Assembly (NCBI GenBank): GCA_937907205.1
Contig: CALESE010000183.1
Coordinates: 1-8,614, forward strand
Direction: 5' to 3'
Length of the DNA stretch: 8,614 nt
Source of the DNA: an uncultured Romboutsia sp.
GTDB lineage: Bacteria; Bacillota; Clostridia; Peptostreptococcales; Peptostreptococcaceae
Shown in pieces: positions 1 to 6,616 of this stretch (positions within the stretch are counted from its first letter, which is position 1; every line of letters starts with the position of its first letter). The notes under the pieces are model-generated. The model had not been told where the DNA came from and searched no databases. It saw only the letters and a program-made list of their open reading frames with translations. Position numbers and translations under genes: made by a program.

Positions 1-13
1 CTTCTAAATATAT

Positions 14-19
14 CGTCAA
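14..19 (-). promoter_or_regulatory. Possible -35 box for a gene beyond the left edge
   Basis: On the minus strand TTGACG lies directly downstream of the A-tract repeat, and an A-rich stretch upstream of a TTGACA-like hexamer is a common promoter arrangement. The matching -10 box would fall outside or at the very edge of the window, so the call rests on six bases plus context. Confidence 0.2.
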
Positions 20-51
20 CACTTTTTTTAAACTTTTTTTAAACTTTTTTT
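20..51. repeat. Three tandem copies of an 11-bp A/T unit
   Basis: The plus strand carries three successive copies of the unit AAACTTTTTTT; the first copy is imperfect at its left end. On the minus strand this reads as repeated GTTTAAAAAAA just before the left edge. It lies downstream of the last coding fragment and has no hairpin. It could be slippage-generated spacer or an A-tract (UP-like) element for the promoter-like site next to it. Function is unknown. Confidence 0.6.
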
Positions 52-60
52 ATTATTTTT

Positions 61-312
61 TTAATTTATATATTTAATATATTCTTTTAAATCTTCTAAA
101 CTTAGATTTACCAATGAATTAAGTAATTTTTTACGTTCTGATATTAAATCATATTTTTTTATTATTTTTTCTCTATCTATACCTAAAAGATTTATATATT
201 CTTCATAACTTTCTTCATATTTTATCTTTATTGATAAATATGGACTTTTGCTGCCAGTAGATTTATAGGATATAACATTATTAATACTCCAACTAACTTT
301 ATATTTTACTAG
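61..312 (-). pseudogene. Unrecognised open fragment, C-terminal end of a protein
   Basis: An uninterrupted frame of about 83 codons runs from just after a stop at 313-315 to a TAA at 61-63. It contains no ATG, GTG or TTG codon that could start it near its left-hand residues and no ribosome binding site. The composition looks like real coding sequence: a motif KVSWSINNVISYK followed by a charged, probably helical stretch ending in LEDLKEYIKYIN. I do not recognise the family. It lies downstream of the hemB relic and is surrounded by decayed genes, so a 5'-truncated relic is the simplest reading. A chance open frame in AT-rich DNA is less likely, given the protein-like residue pattern. Confidence 0.4.
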
Positions 313-335
313 TTACACCTTTCATCTTAAATTTT

Positions 336-365
336 AATAAAAATAAATATGTAACTTAAGCTACA
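336..365 (-). terminator. Weak hairpin with T-rich tail after the hemB relic
   Basis: On the minus strand TGTAGC and GTTACA (one G-U pair) can form a 6-bp stem around a TTAA loop at 350-365, followed by a T-rich tail. It comes about 20 bases after the last recognisable hemB codon and could be the old end of the cluster's transcript. The stem is short, so the call is tentative. Confidence 0.25.
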
Positions 366-385
366 CATTTATTATATACTTTATT

Positions 386-660
386 TTATTTTAACATATT
401 AGCTAAATATTTTGCAAAATAAGTTATTATTATATCTGAATATGCCCTTTTTATAGCTATTTGTATTATATCATTATTGTAAGCTTCTTTGCCACATTCA
501 TCTTTTTCATGATTATGATGTATTCAAAACAATATTACATGCCCTATTCCTAATGACTTTATTTCTTTTATTTAATCTTATAACATATCTAAATAGAAAT
601 AGTATACATCTGGAAGTAGTGATATTTCTCTATTTATATTTTCTTCTTCAACTATAAATA
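386..660 (-). pseudogene. hemB: hemB relic, porphobilinogen synthase
   Basis: Intact HemB condenses two 5-aminolevulinate molecules to porphobilinogen, the second step of tetrapyrrole synthesis. Here only about 90 codons remain of a family near 320. One frame reads FIVEEENINREISLLPDVYY, then LDML, and, after two stops, IKEIKSLGIGHVILF, another stop, then a stretch with KDECGKEAYNND. These match the order seen in HemB N-termini (PIFVVEGENI, EIxSLPGVYxFS, IKEIxxLGIxxVxLFGI, KDECGSxAY). After this the frame jumps to DIIITYFAKYLANMLK and a TAA at 386-388; the AKY part may derive from the later AYSAKYAS motif through an internal deletion. The zinc/cysteine region and the active-site lysines are absent. 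There are three in-frame stops. It is fused at its 5' side to the cbiK relic. Family identity is fairly secure from motif order; the gene cannot be functional. Confidence 0.8.
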
Positions 661-779
661 GAAGTAATTGCTCTATAAAAATCATATCCGTTTAAATTAT
701 TTTTGATTTTATTCTCACAAGCTTATATAGTTTCTTTGTAGCTAGTTCCAAAGCTTACAACTAAAACTACTTTTTTCAT
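661..779 (-). pseudogene. cbiK: cbiK relic, sirohydrochlorin cobaltochelatase N-terminus
   Basis: CbiK inserts cobalt into sirohydrochlorin, the first committed step of anaerobic B12 synthesis. The ATG at 777-779 lies one base after the cobD stop and opens the CbiK N-terminus MKKVVLVVSFGTSYKETI, with the typical SFGTS motif. Codon 19 is TAA (723-725). The same frame then continues as ACENKIKNN and GYDFYRAITS, which also fit CbiK. The stop sits where the family usually has a Glu (IEACE), so it is readily explained by a single GAA to TAA change. After about 40 codons the similarity ends abruptly and hemB-like sequence begins in another frame, meaning most of cbiK and the start of hemB were deleted. 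The spacing to cobD suggests it was once the next gene of the operon. It could encode only an 18-residue peptide. Confidence 0.85.
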
Positions 780-780
780 G

Positions 781-1851
781 CTAATAACCTAATATTTTTT
801 TAAGTTCTTTAATAAGAATTTTATTTTCTTTATGAGATTTTATTGCTACTCTTATAAATGAGTCATCTAACCCTATAAAGTTTGATGCATCTCTTATTAA
901 TATATTTGCATGTTTAAAAAGCTCTTCTTTTAATTTACTTGACTTTAAATTTTTTAATTTTATTAATATAAAATTTGTATCTGTGTCATATACATGTATA
1001 TTTTTTATATTTCTAAGATCTTTTAGCATATAATCTCTTTCTTGTATATAATATTTTTTGCTATCATCTATATACTCTTTATCTTCAAATATGTAGTTAG
1101 ATAAATTCTCAGCAAAAGAATTTATAGTCCAAGGCTCTTTATACTTGTATATATTTTCTATTATTTTTTTATTGCTAGTAACTCCATATCCTAATCTTAG
1201 TCCTGGAAGTCCAAAAAACTTTGTAACTGCTTTTAATATAAATATATTTTCATATTTATCTACATATTTAATTAAGCTGTATTTATTTTCATCTTCAACA
1301 AACTCCATAAAAGTTTCATCAATAATTAATAACTTATTATTCTTAACCATTACTTCTAACAAACAAGTTAAATCTTTAACTTTACCATTTGGATTATTTG
1401 GATTACAGATAAATAAGCTATCGAATTTATCTAAATTCTCTATAATATCGTTCATATTTATTTCAAAATTATTATCTTCTCTAAGATTTAAGTTTAATAT
1501 TTCTAAGTTATTTAATTTAGCACTTCTTTCGTACTCTGAAAAAGTTGGATTTAGTATAGCTAGTCTATGATTTATGCTCTTCATAAGAAGATATATTATT
1601 TCAGTAGCTCCATTTCCTGGAACTATAAATTCAGGTTTTATACTTATATATTTAGATATGTTTTTTCTTAAATTTGTGTAGTATATATCTGGATAACTTC
1701 TGCATTTATATATACTTTCAGTTACATATGCTTCTATATTATTTATTATTTTTGGGTTTATATTTGAGCTAAAATCTATTATTTCATTACTGTCTTTTTT
1801 ATAAATATTAGCCATATATTCTACATTAGCTCCATGACCTAAGTCCTTCAT
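781..1851 (-). CDS. cobD: L-threonine-O-3-phosphate decarboxylase CobD
   Basis: A PLP-dependent, aminotransferase fold-I decarboxylase that makes (R)-1-amino-2-propanol O-2-phosphate, the linker between the corrin ring and the nucleotide loop. At 356 residues it has normal family length. Visible motifs are HGAN (6-9), DFSSNINP (26-33), PGNGATE (78-84), NPNNPNG (150-156), DETF (178-181), the PLP-lysine segment VTKFFGLPGLRLGYG with K211, and the late FIRVAIK with an arginine (334) expected to bind the carboxylate. There is no C-terminal zinc-binding extension. The ATG start is preceded by a strong AGGGAGG that overlaps the cbiB stop, so translation is probably coupled. It is the last intact gene of the cluster, and the cbiK relic follows at once. 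A histidinol-phosphate aminotransferase is the usual misannotation; the context and the N-terminal HGAN motif argue for CobD. Confidence 0.93.
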   Translation of the reverse strand: MKDLGHGANVEYMANIYKKDSNEIIDFSSNINPKIINNIEAYVTESIYKCRSYPDIYYTNLRKNISKYISIKPEFIVPGNGATEIIYLLMKSINHRLAILNPTFSEYERSAKLNNLEILNLNLREDNNFEINMNDIIENLDKFDSLFICNPNNPNGKVKDLTCLLEVMVKNNKLLIIDETFMEFVEDENKYSLIKYVDKYENIFILKAVTKFFGLPGLRLGYGVTSNKKIIENIYKYKEPWTINSFAENLSNYIFEDKEYIDDSKKYYIQERDYMLKDLRNIKNIHVYDTDTNFILIKLKNLKSSKLKEELFKHANILIRDASNFIGLDDSFIRVAIKSHKENKILIKELKKILGY

Positions 1852-1863
1852 TTATATCCTCCC

Positions 1864-2820
1864 TTAATTTGTTGTTTTAATTAATAAAAATATAAGTGTA
1901 AAGATAATTAATGATAAAATAGATGACATATACATTATTTTATTTGTTTTTTTTATATCTTCTATTTCTATCTCTCTATCTTTATCACCTATAGTAGGCT
2001 TATACACAGGCTTTCCAAAATATATATTAGTTCCGCCTAATTGTATTCCTAATGCTCCTGCAACTGCACCTTCTGAATATGCACAATTTGGACTTTTATG
2101 ATTTTTCCTATCTCTAATAGCAATTTTAAAACATCTTTTATAGTCAAACCTTAGTACAAAGCTCGCTAAAGTCATAAATATTACACAAATTCTAGCTGGT
2201 ATATAATTTGCTATATCATCAATTTTTGCTGAAGCAAATCCCAAATTAATATATTTATCATTTTTATATCCTACCATTGAGTCAAGTGTATTTACTGCTT
2301 TATATGCCATCGCAAGAGGTGATCCTCCTATAAATGCATAAAACATAGGAGAAATTATTCCATCCACAGTGTTTTCTGCTACAGTTTCAACAGTTGCTCT
2401 AATTATCTCAGCTTCATTTAAATTACTTGTATCTCTTCCAACTATATAAGAAAGCTGCTTTCTACTTTCCTTTATATCTCCAGATTTTAATATATTATAT
2501 ATTTTTACAGCCTCATCTTTTAAACATTTAGTTGCTAAAGTTGTATAAATTATAAATGAGTTTACTATAAAAAAAGTAATCATGCTAAATTTGCTTATTC
2601 TTATTATTAAGTATGTTATTAAATATGTTAGTCCTACTGTAATAAACCATAAAATAAAACCTGCTAACTTTAAGTGTTTTTCATCTTTAAATATTTTTCT
2701 TATATTATTTTCTACAACTTTTATTAATTTTCCTATATATATAACTGGATGTGGAAAAGAATATGGATCTCCTATAATTAAATCTATTATGTATCCTATA
2801 TAAATAGATAATATGTTCAT
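1864..2820 (-). CDS. cbiB: Adenosylcobinamide-phosphate synthase CbiB
   Basis: An integral membrane protein that joins aminopropanol phosphate (from CobD) to adenosylcobyric acid, giving adenosylcobinamide phosphate. At 318 residues it is full length. Family motifs appear in order: IIDLIIGDPYSFPHPV (11-26), VGRD (127-130), ETVAENTVDGIISP (145-158), NTLDSMVGYKN (177-187), DDIANYIPAR (201-210), and DRKNHKSPNCAYSEG followed by AVAGALGIQLGG (237-263). Hydrophobic membrane segments lie around residues 53-73, 79-97, 209-224 and 297-314. The ATG has an upstream AAAGGA at good spacing. It lies 44 bases after cbiP and 12 before cobD. The frame is intact although cbiP, which supplies its cobyric acid substrate, is broken. 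That fits either salvage of external cobyric acid or loss too recent to have reached this gene. Confidence 0.95.
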   Translation of the reverse strand: MNILSIYIGYIIDLIIGDPYSFPHPVIYIGKLIKVVENNIRKIFKDEKHLKLAGFILWFITVGLTYLITYLIIRISKFSMITFFIVNSFIIYTTLATKCLKDEAVKIYNILKSGDIKESRKQLSYIVGRDTSNLNEAEIIRATVETVAENTVDGIISPMFYAFIGGSPLAMAYKAVNTLDSMVGYKNDKYINLGFASAKIDDIANYIPARICVIFMTLASFVLRFDYKRCFKIAIRDRKNHKSPNCAYSEGAVAGALGIQLGGTNIYFGKPVYKPTIGDKDREIEIEDIKKTNKIMYMSSILSLIIFTLIFLLIKTTN

Positions 2821-2864
2821 ATTGTTTATTTCCTTTTAATATTTTTCATATATTTCACCTTATT

Positions 2865-4354
2865 TTATTTAAGTATTTCATATATTTTGTCTAAATCTAA
2901 ATTTTCTCTTAATAAATTTGCTAATTTATCATATTCATTTTGCTTAAAATTATAAAAAGAGATTACATTTGTATCTATTTTTTCTAGTCCTTTATACTCT
3001 CTTACATTGTTTAAAAGAGCTCTTGTAAAATCTATTTCATCAAATATACCATGGATATAAGTACCAACTACATTACCCTCTTTATTAACACTACCTTCCA
3101 AATAATTTACTTTCTCATCTAATCTTTTATGTATTATATTCATATTACTCATACTATCAGATATAGAAATTACTCCTATATGTATCTCATATCCTTTTAC
3201 AGTTTTTAGACCTAGATTTTTCATATATCCATTTAAATTTTCACATACATTTGCTTCTACTTGAGTTGTAGTTTTTTCTTTTTCAAATGTAGTTTCTATA
3301 TCTAGTAATCCAATACCATCATACTCATCTATATCACCATCAACATAATATGAATCTTTTAGTTTTTTTCCTAGCATTTGATATCCTCCACAAATTCCAA
3401 ATACTAATTTACCTTTTCTATGTAATTCTTTTATCTGATCTTCTAATCCATTTTTTCGTATATATTTAAGATCTTCTATTGTGCTTTTACTACCTGGCAA
3501 TATAACTATATCAGGATTTGATAAAGATTCTCCATAATCTACATATCGCACACTTACATCTTCTTGGGTTTCAAATATATTAAAATCTGTAAAATTTGAC
3601 ATATGAGGAGTTCTTATAATCTCTATATTTATATCATTCTTTTTCATTTTATTTTTAAATCTAGTTGTTACACTATCTTCATCTTCTATTTTTATATCAA
3701 TATAAGGTATTACACCTAATACAGGTACTTTTTATTCCTTCATCAAGAAGTTCCTTTTTACCGCTAAATTTATTGATAATAACACCTTTTACTCTATTTC
3801 TTCTTCTGTAAGTAAAAGCATTGTCCCAGCAAGAGAGGCAAAAACACCTCCTCTATCTATATCTCCGACAATTATTACAGGTGCATCTGCAATTTCAGCC
3901 ATTCCCATATTGGCTATATCATCTTCCTTAAGATTAATCTCGGCTGTACTTCCTGCACCTTCCATAACTACAATATCGTATTTATCATTAAGCTTTTTAA
4001 ATATATTCTTTAAATCTTTTGCTAATTGAGGCTTATATTTGTGATATTCAGTTGATTCCATATCTTGAACTACTTTTCCCCTAATTATAACCTGAGATTT
4101 ATGATTACCTGATGGCTTTAATAATATAGGATTCATATCTACAGTAGGTTCTATACCACAAGCTTCAGCTTGAAATACTTGATCCCTTCCCATTTCTAAC
4201 CCTTCTTTAGTTATAAAAGAGTTTAGAGCCATATTTTGTGATTTAAATGGAGCAACTTTATATTCATCTTGTTTAAATATTCTGCATAATCCTGCTACTA
4301 ATATACTCTTTCCAACATTTGATGCCGTACCTTGTAACATTATTTTTTTCCCAC
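2865..4354 (-). pseudogene. cbiP: Frameshifted cobyric acid synthase CbiP (CobQ)
   Basis: CbiP uses glutamine and ATP to amidate four carboxylates of adenosylcobyrinic acid a,c-diamide, yielding cobyric acid. The N-terminal synthetase part (from 4340) shows LQGTASNVGKS, APFKSQNMALNS, GRDQVFQAEA, MNPILLKPSG, VMEGAGSTAE and GDIDRGGVFAS. It stops at TAA 3789-3791. The family continuation VKGVIINKF, then KKELLDEGIK, runs on in a second frame, and a third frame resumes as VPVLGVIPYIDI. That third frame leads into the glutaminase domain, with GICGGYQMLG (nucleophile Cys) and GTYIHGIFD (catalytic His), ending at 2865. The first break looks like one A lost near 3797-3799. The second removes roughly seven or eight residues around 3730. 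At the start, a good AAGGAG lies 7 bases before a GTG (4352-4354), but a run of seven A puts that GTG out of frame with the rest; eight A would join them. Catalytic residues survive, so inactivation looks recent. Sequencing error could explain the homopolymer changes but not easily the short deletion. Confidence 0.88.
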
Positions 4355-4361
4355 TTTACCA

Positions 4362-4367
4362 CTCCTT
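4362..4367 (-). promoter_or_regulatory. Ribosome binding site of cbiP, pointing to a GTG start
   Basis: On the minus strand AAGGAG sits 7 bases before GTG at 4352-4354. This is ideal spacing, whereas the in-frame ATG at 4338-4340 is 21 bases away and has no site of its own. The site shows that the original start was GTG followed by Gly-Lys-Lys-Ile-Met, and hence that one base is missing from the A run at 4343-4349. Confidence 0.7.
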
Positions 4368-4382
4368 ATTTTAAATATTAAA

Positions 4383-4415
4383 AAAAGTCCTAATTATTCA
4401 GAAATTAGGACTTTT
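4383..4415 (-). terminator. Strong intrinsic terminator, riboswitch expression platform
   Basis: Perfect 13-bp inverted repeat, AAAAGTCCTAATT and AATTAGGACTTTT, around a 7-base loop. On the minus strand it ends in a run of six T, and on the plus strand it is also followed by T-rich sequence. It lies between the cobalamin aptamer and the cbiP ribosome binding site, where a ligand-controlled transcription terminator is expected. When B12 is bound it should shut off cbiP-cbiB-cobD. Confidence 0.85.
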
Positions 4416-4447
4416 ATTTTAATAGTATTATTTTATTTTGAAATAAA

Positions 4448-4469
4448 AAATCTTTCACCCCGAAGATTT
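4448..4469 (-). promoter_or_regulatory. Small switching hairpin after the aptamer
   Basis: On the minus strand the segment AAATCTT (4463-4469) can pair with AAGATTT (4448-4454) ahead of a T stretch. It can pair instead with AAGAT just upstream (4471-4475). The two pairings exclude each other, and the upstream strand abuts the closing helix of the aptamer. It may be part of the switching region or a weak first terminator. The stem is nearly all A-T. Confidence 0.35.
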
Positions 4470-4475
4470 CATCTT

Positions 4476-4636
4476 AATCAAAACAGGCAGGTCTCCTGGC
4501 TTAACTTCATCCTAATCCTATACCTTCCCGTTAAAAAACAGTGGTGATTTATAGTTTCGTCAGTCTTACAGTAGCGGGGGCTGCAAAGGATTCTAACCTT
4601 TTTCCCTATTAATCTTGTAAAGAACCTACTTTGATT
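4476..4636 (-). promoter_or_regulatory. Cobalamin riboswitch (AdoCbl class aptamer)
   Basis: The minus strand carries the conserved cobalamin aptamer elements in order: AAAGGTTAGAATCC, then CAGCCCCCGCTACTGTAA, GACGAAACTA, the B12-box-like CACCACTG, AACGGGAAGG, and AAGCCAGGAGACCTGCC. A closing helix forms between AATCAAA (4630-4636) and TTTGATT (4476-4482), extended by GTAGGT with ACCTGC. It begins about 20 bases after the cobC stop and leads to a terminator in front of cbiP, so it should lower expression of cbiP-cbiB-cobD when cobalamin is plentiful. I see no convincing promoter between cobC and the aptamer, so it may act on transcripts reading through from cobT. All core elements look intact, although the first gene it controls is broken. 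Confidence 0.96.
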
Positions 4637-4656
4637 TAATATTAAGTTTTTGTATT

Positions 4657-5262
4657 TTATCTTATAAATGATGTGTCATTTAATTTACTTATAACTGCAA
4701 ATTTATCTTGTATTTCTATTATTGTAACTGATGCATTATCAATTTTAAAATTCCAATGATGTTTATAACTACCTGTAATTAAATAAGATATTATATTTCT
4801 TATAGTACCTCCATGTGAGCATATAAGTACCGTTTTTCCTTCATTGTATTCTATAATCTTATCTATTTCTTTATATACTCTATTGTATGTATCTATTAAG
4901 CTCTCTCCATTTGGATATTTATAATTATATCCATCATCTATCATATTTTGAAATTCATTAGGATATAACTCTTTTATTTCATCAAATGTCATACCCTCAA
5001 AATCTCCGAAACTTATTTCCTTTAAATTTTCTACTTCAACTATATTTATACCTCTTAGTTTAGATATTTCTAAAACCGTATCTTTAGCTCTAGAAGAAGT
5101 AGTTGTATATATATTGTTTATATTTAAATTATGTAGATAACTTGTAAGATATTTAATTTGTTTCTTGCCTAAATTACTTATCTTACTATCTATATTCCCA
5201 GATAATCTAAAATTACTATTATCTATAGTTTGTGCATGTCTAACTAATATTAATTTTATCAT
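4657..5262 (-). CDS. cobC: Alpha-ribazole phosphatase, histidine phosphatase family
   Basis: A 201-residue histidine phosphatase, expected to remove the 5' phosphate from alpha-ribazole phosphate (CobT's product), or from cobalamin phosphate, in nucleotide-loop assembly. Visible signature residues are LVRHAQT (6-12, phospho-acceptor H9; RHGET in many relatives), SSRAKDT with R58, the acid motif EISFGDFEG with E82, and ICSHGGTIRNI with H150. Length is normal. The ATG follows GAGGTGA at good spacing, only 18 bases after the cobS stop. The histidine phosphatase family is broad, and the specific role rests on position among cobT, cobU and cobS. The riboswitch starts just after it, so it closes the upstream half of the cluster. 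Confidence 0.88.
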   Translation of the reverse strand: MIKLILVRHAQTIDNSNFRLSGNIDSKISNLGKKQIKYLTSYLHNLNINNIYTTTSSRAKDTVLEISKLRGINIVEVENLKEISFGDFEGMTFDEIKELYPNEFQNMIDDGYNYKYPNGESLIDTYNRVYKEIDKIIEYNEGKTVLICSHGGTIRNIISYLITGSYKHHWNFKIDNASVTIIEIQDKFAVISKLNDTSFIR

Positions 5263-5280
5263 AACTTCACCTCATGAGGT

Positions 5281-6045
5281 TTACAGTACCATTAAATATA
5301 TACTAAATAAATATATTAATTCCCCAAGTTCTATACTACATCCTAGTATATCACCTGTGATTCCATCTATTTTGTTATATATATGTTTTTTAAATATATA
5401 ATTAAATAAAAATACTACTAATATAGTAATTAATATCTTGATAGTTATAATATTTGATGACTCAAATATAAATTTAGATAATATTACACATATTAAAGCA
5501 GTGTATAATATAGCTATTAAAAATATTGAAGTACTTGCTTTTCCTATAAATAAGTTCCCCATTCCATTTTCTCTAGGACTTACAGTTTTATACATTAATA
5601 ATATTACACCCAATCTTCCTACAATAGGCATAAATATTATTAACCATAATAGTCCTTGATTTATAATACTGTATATGAAAGCCATTTTCAATAGTAATAA
5701 AAACATAATTGCTAAAAGTGAATTAGTACCTAGTCTAGAATCCTTCATTATTTCTAACATTTTATCTTTATTTCTATAACTATATATAGCATCAAAAGTA
5801 TCTCCTAATCCATCTATATGAAGACCTCCAGTTAAAATAACTAAACTCAATGTTATTATTATAGATGATAAAAAGGGATCAAATAAAAAATTTGATACTA
5901 TACCAATTAAATATAATAAAATTCCTAATACAAATCCTACTAAAGGAAAATATGTTATTGATTTATGAAATTCTTCATCAAATCCTAAATTAATATTTAT
6001 AGGTATTCTAGTTAAAAATTGAAGTATCAAAATGAACCTTTTCAT
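5281..6045 (-). CDS. cobS: Cobalamin synthase CobS (adenosylcobinamide-GDP ribazoletransferase)
   Basis: A polytopic membrane enzyme that joins adenosylcobinamide-GDP (from CobU) to alpha-ribazole or its phosphate (from CobT), the last assembly step of B12. The 254 residues match the family. Typical motifs are FLTRIPI near the N-terminus (10-16), TGGLHIDGLGDTFDA (72-86, acidic residues expected to bind Mg), MKDSRLGTNS (100-109), SPRENGMG (156-163) and the C-terminal KIDGITGDILGCSIELGE (225-242). Hydrophobic segments alternate throughout. The ATG lies 3 bases after the cobU stop with AAAGGG upstream, which implies translational coupling. No damage is visible. Confidence 0.95.
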   Translation of the reverse strand: MKRFILILQFLTRIPININLGFDEEFHKSITYFPLVGFVLGILLYLIGIVSNFLFDPFLSSIIITLSLVILTGGLHIDGLGDTFDAIYSYRNKDKMLEIMKDSRLGTNSLLAIMFLLLLKMAFIYSIINQGLLWLIIFMPIVGRLGVILLMYKTVSPRENGMGNLFIGKASTSIFLIAILYTALICVILSKFIFESSNIITIKILITILVVFLFNYIFKKHIYNKIDGITGDILGCSIELGELIYLFSIYLMVL

Positions 6046-6048
6046 GAT

Positions 6049-6609
6049 TTAACCCTTTATTTTCATAGGAATTCCGCTCACTACAAAATATACTTCATCA
6101 CTTATTGAAGCTATATATTGATTTATCCTTCCTACTATATCTGTATATACTCTACTTAATTTATTATCTGGTACTACACCCATACCTAGCTCATTCGTTA
6201 CATTAACAAAATATAAATCTGTGCATTTTACTTCATCAAATAACATAATTATCTGTTCTTTTATATATTTTTCCATAGTATTAATTTCTTCTGGACTTGC
6301 ATTATCTAAATCTATATCATATGTAAACATCAAATTATTAACTAATAATGTAATACAATCCATTATAACTGTTTTATGATTTTTTGATATATCATTTATA
6401 ATAGAATATATATCTTTGTATATTTCATAAGTTTCCCAATTTTGAGGTCTACTTTCTTTGTGCTTTCTTACCCTATCTTTCATTTCATCATCAAATGGTA
6501 TAGATGTAGCAATATATGCAGTAGAATTATTTCTATCTATACATAACTTTTCTGCAAAATTACTTTTTCCTGACCTTGCTCCACCTGTAACTAATATAAT
6601 TTTACTCAT
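6049..6609 (-). CDS. cobU: Adenosylcobinamide kinase / guanylyltransferase CobU
   Basis: A bifunctional soluble enzyme. It phosphorylates adenosylcobinamide, then transfers GMP from GTP to make adenosylcobinamide-GDP. At 186 residues it is full length. It shows the P-loop VTGGARSGKS (7-16), IATS (33-36), the segment RKHKESRPQNWET, in which H50 corresponds to the guanylylated histidine of the family, DCITLLVNNL (84-93) and the VTNELGMGVVPDN signature (137-149) followed by R.YTDIVGRINQ. The ATG is preceded by GGGAAAG/TAGG, which overlaps the cobT stop. The kinase activity is what allows cobinamide salvage, so it matters for an organism that seems unable to make the ring. It could equally act on CbiB's product. 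Confidence 0.95.
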   Translation of the reverse strand: MSKIILVTGGARSGKSNFAEKLCIDRNNSTAYIATSIPFDDEMKDRVRKHKESRPQNWETYEIYKDIYSIINDISKNHKTVIMDCITLLVNNLMFTYDIDLDNASPEEINTMEKYIKEQIIMLFDEVKCTDLYFVNVTNELGMGVVPDNKLSRVYTDIVGRINQYIASISDEVYFVVSGIPMKIKG

Positions 6610-6616
6610 AATTTTC

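Noticed and set aside
1145..1570. Plus-strand open frame of 141 codons opposite cobD
   Set aside because: It lies wholly antisense to a well supported gene, its residues are low-complexity Leu/Ile/Ser/Phe, and it has no family motif. It is a shadow of AT-rich coding sequence. The shorter plus-strand frames opposite cbiB, cobC, cobS, cobU and cobT fail for the same reasons.
2865..3647. A stand-alone glutaminase gene starting at the ATG at 3647
   Set aside because: There is no ribosome binding site before this ATG, and upstream codons in the same frame still match CbiP (VPVLGVIPYIDI). It is the C-terminal half of broken cbiP, not a separate subunit.
5269..5280. Perfect 12-bp palindrome ACCTCATGAGGT before cobC
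   Set aside because: It overlaps the cobC ribosome binding site and has no loop, so it is a poor RNA hairpin. A single short palindrome in an intergenic gap of 18 bases does not support an operator call.
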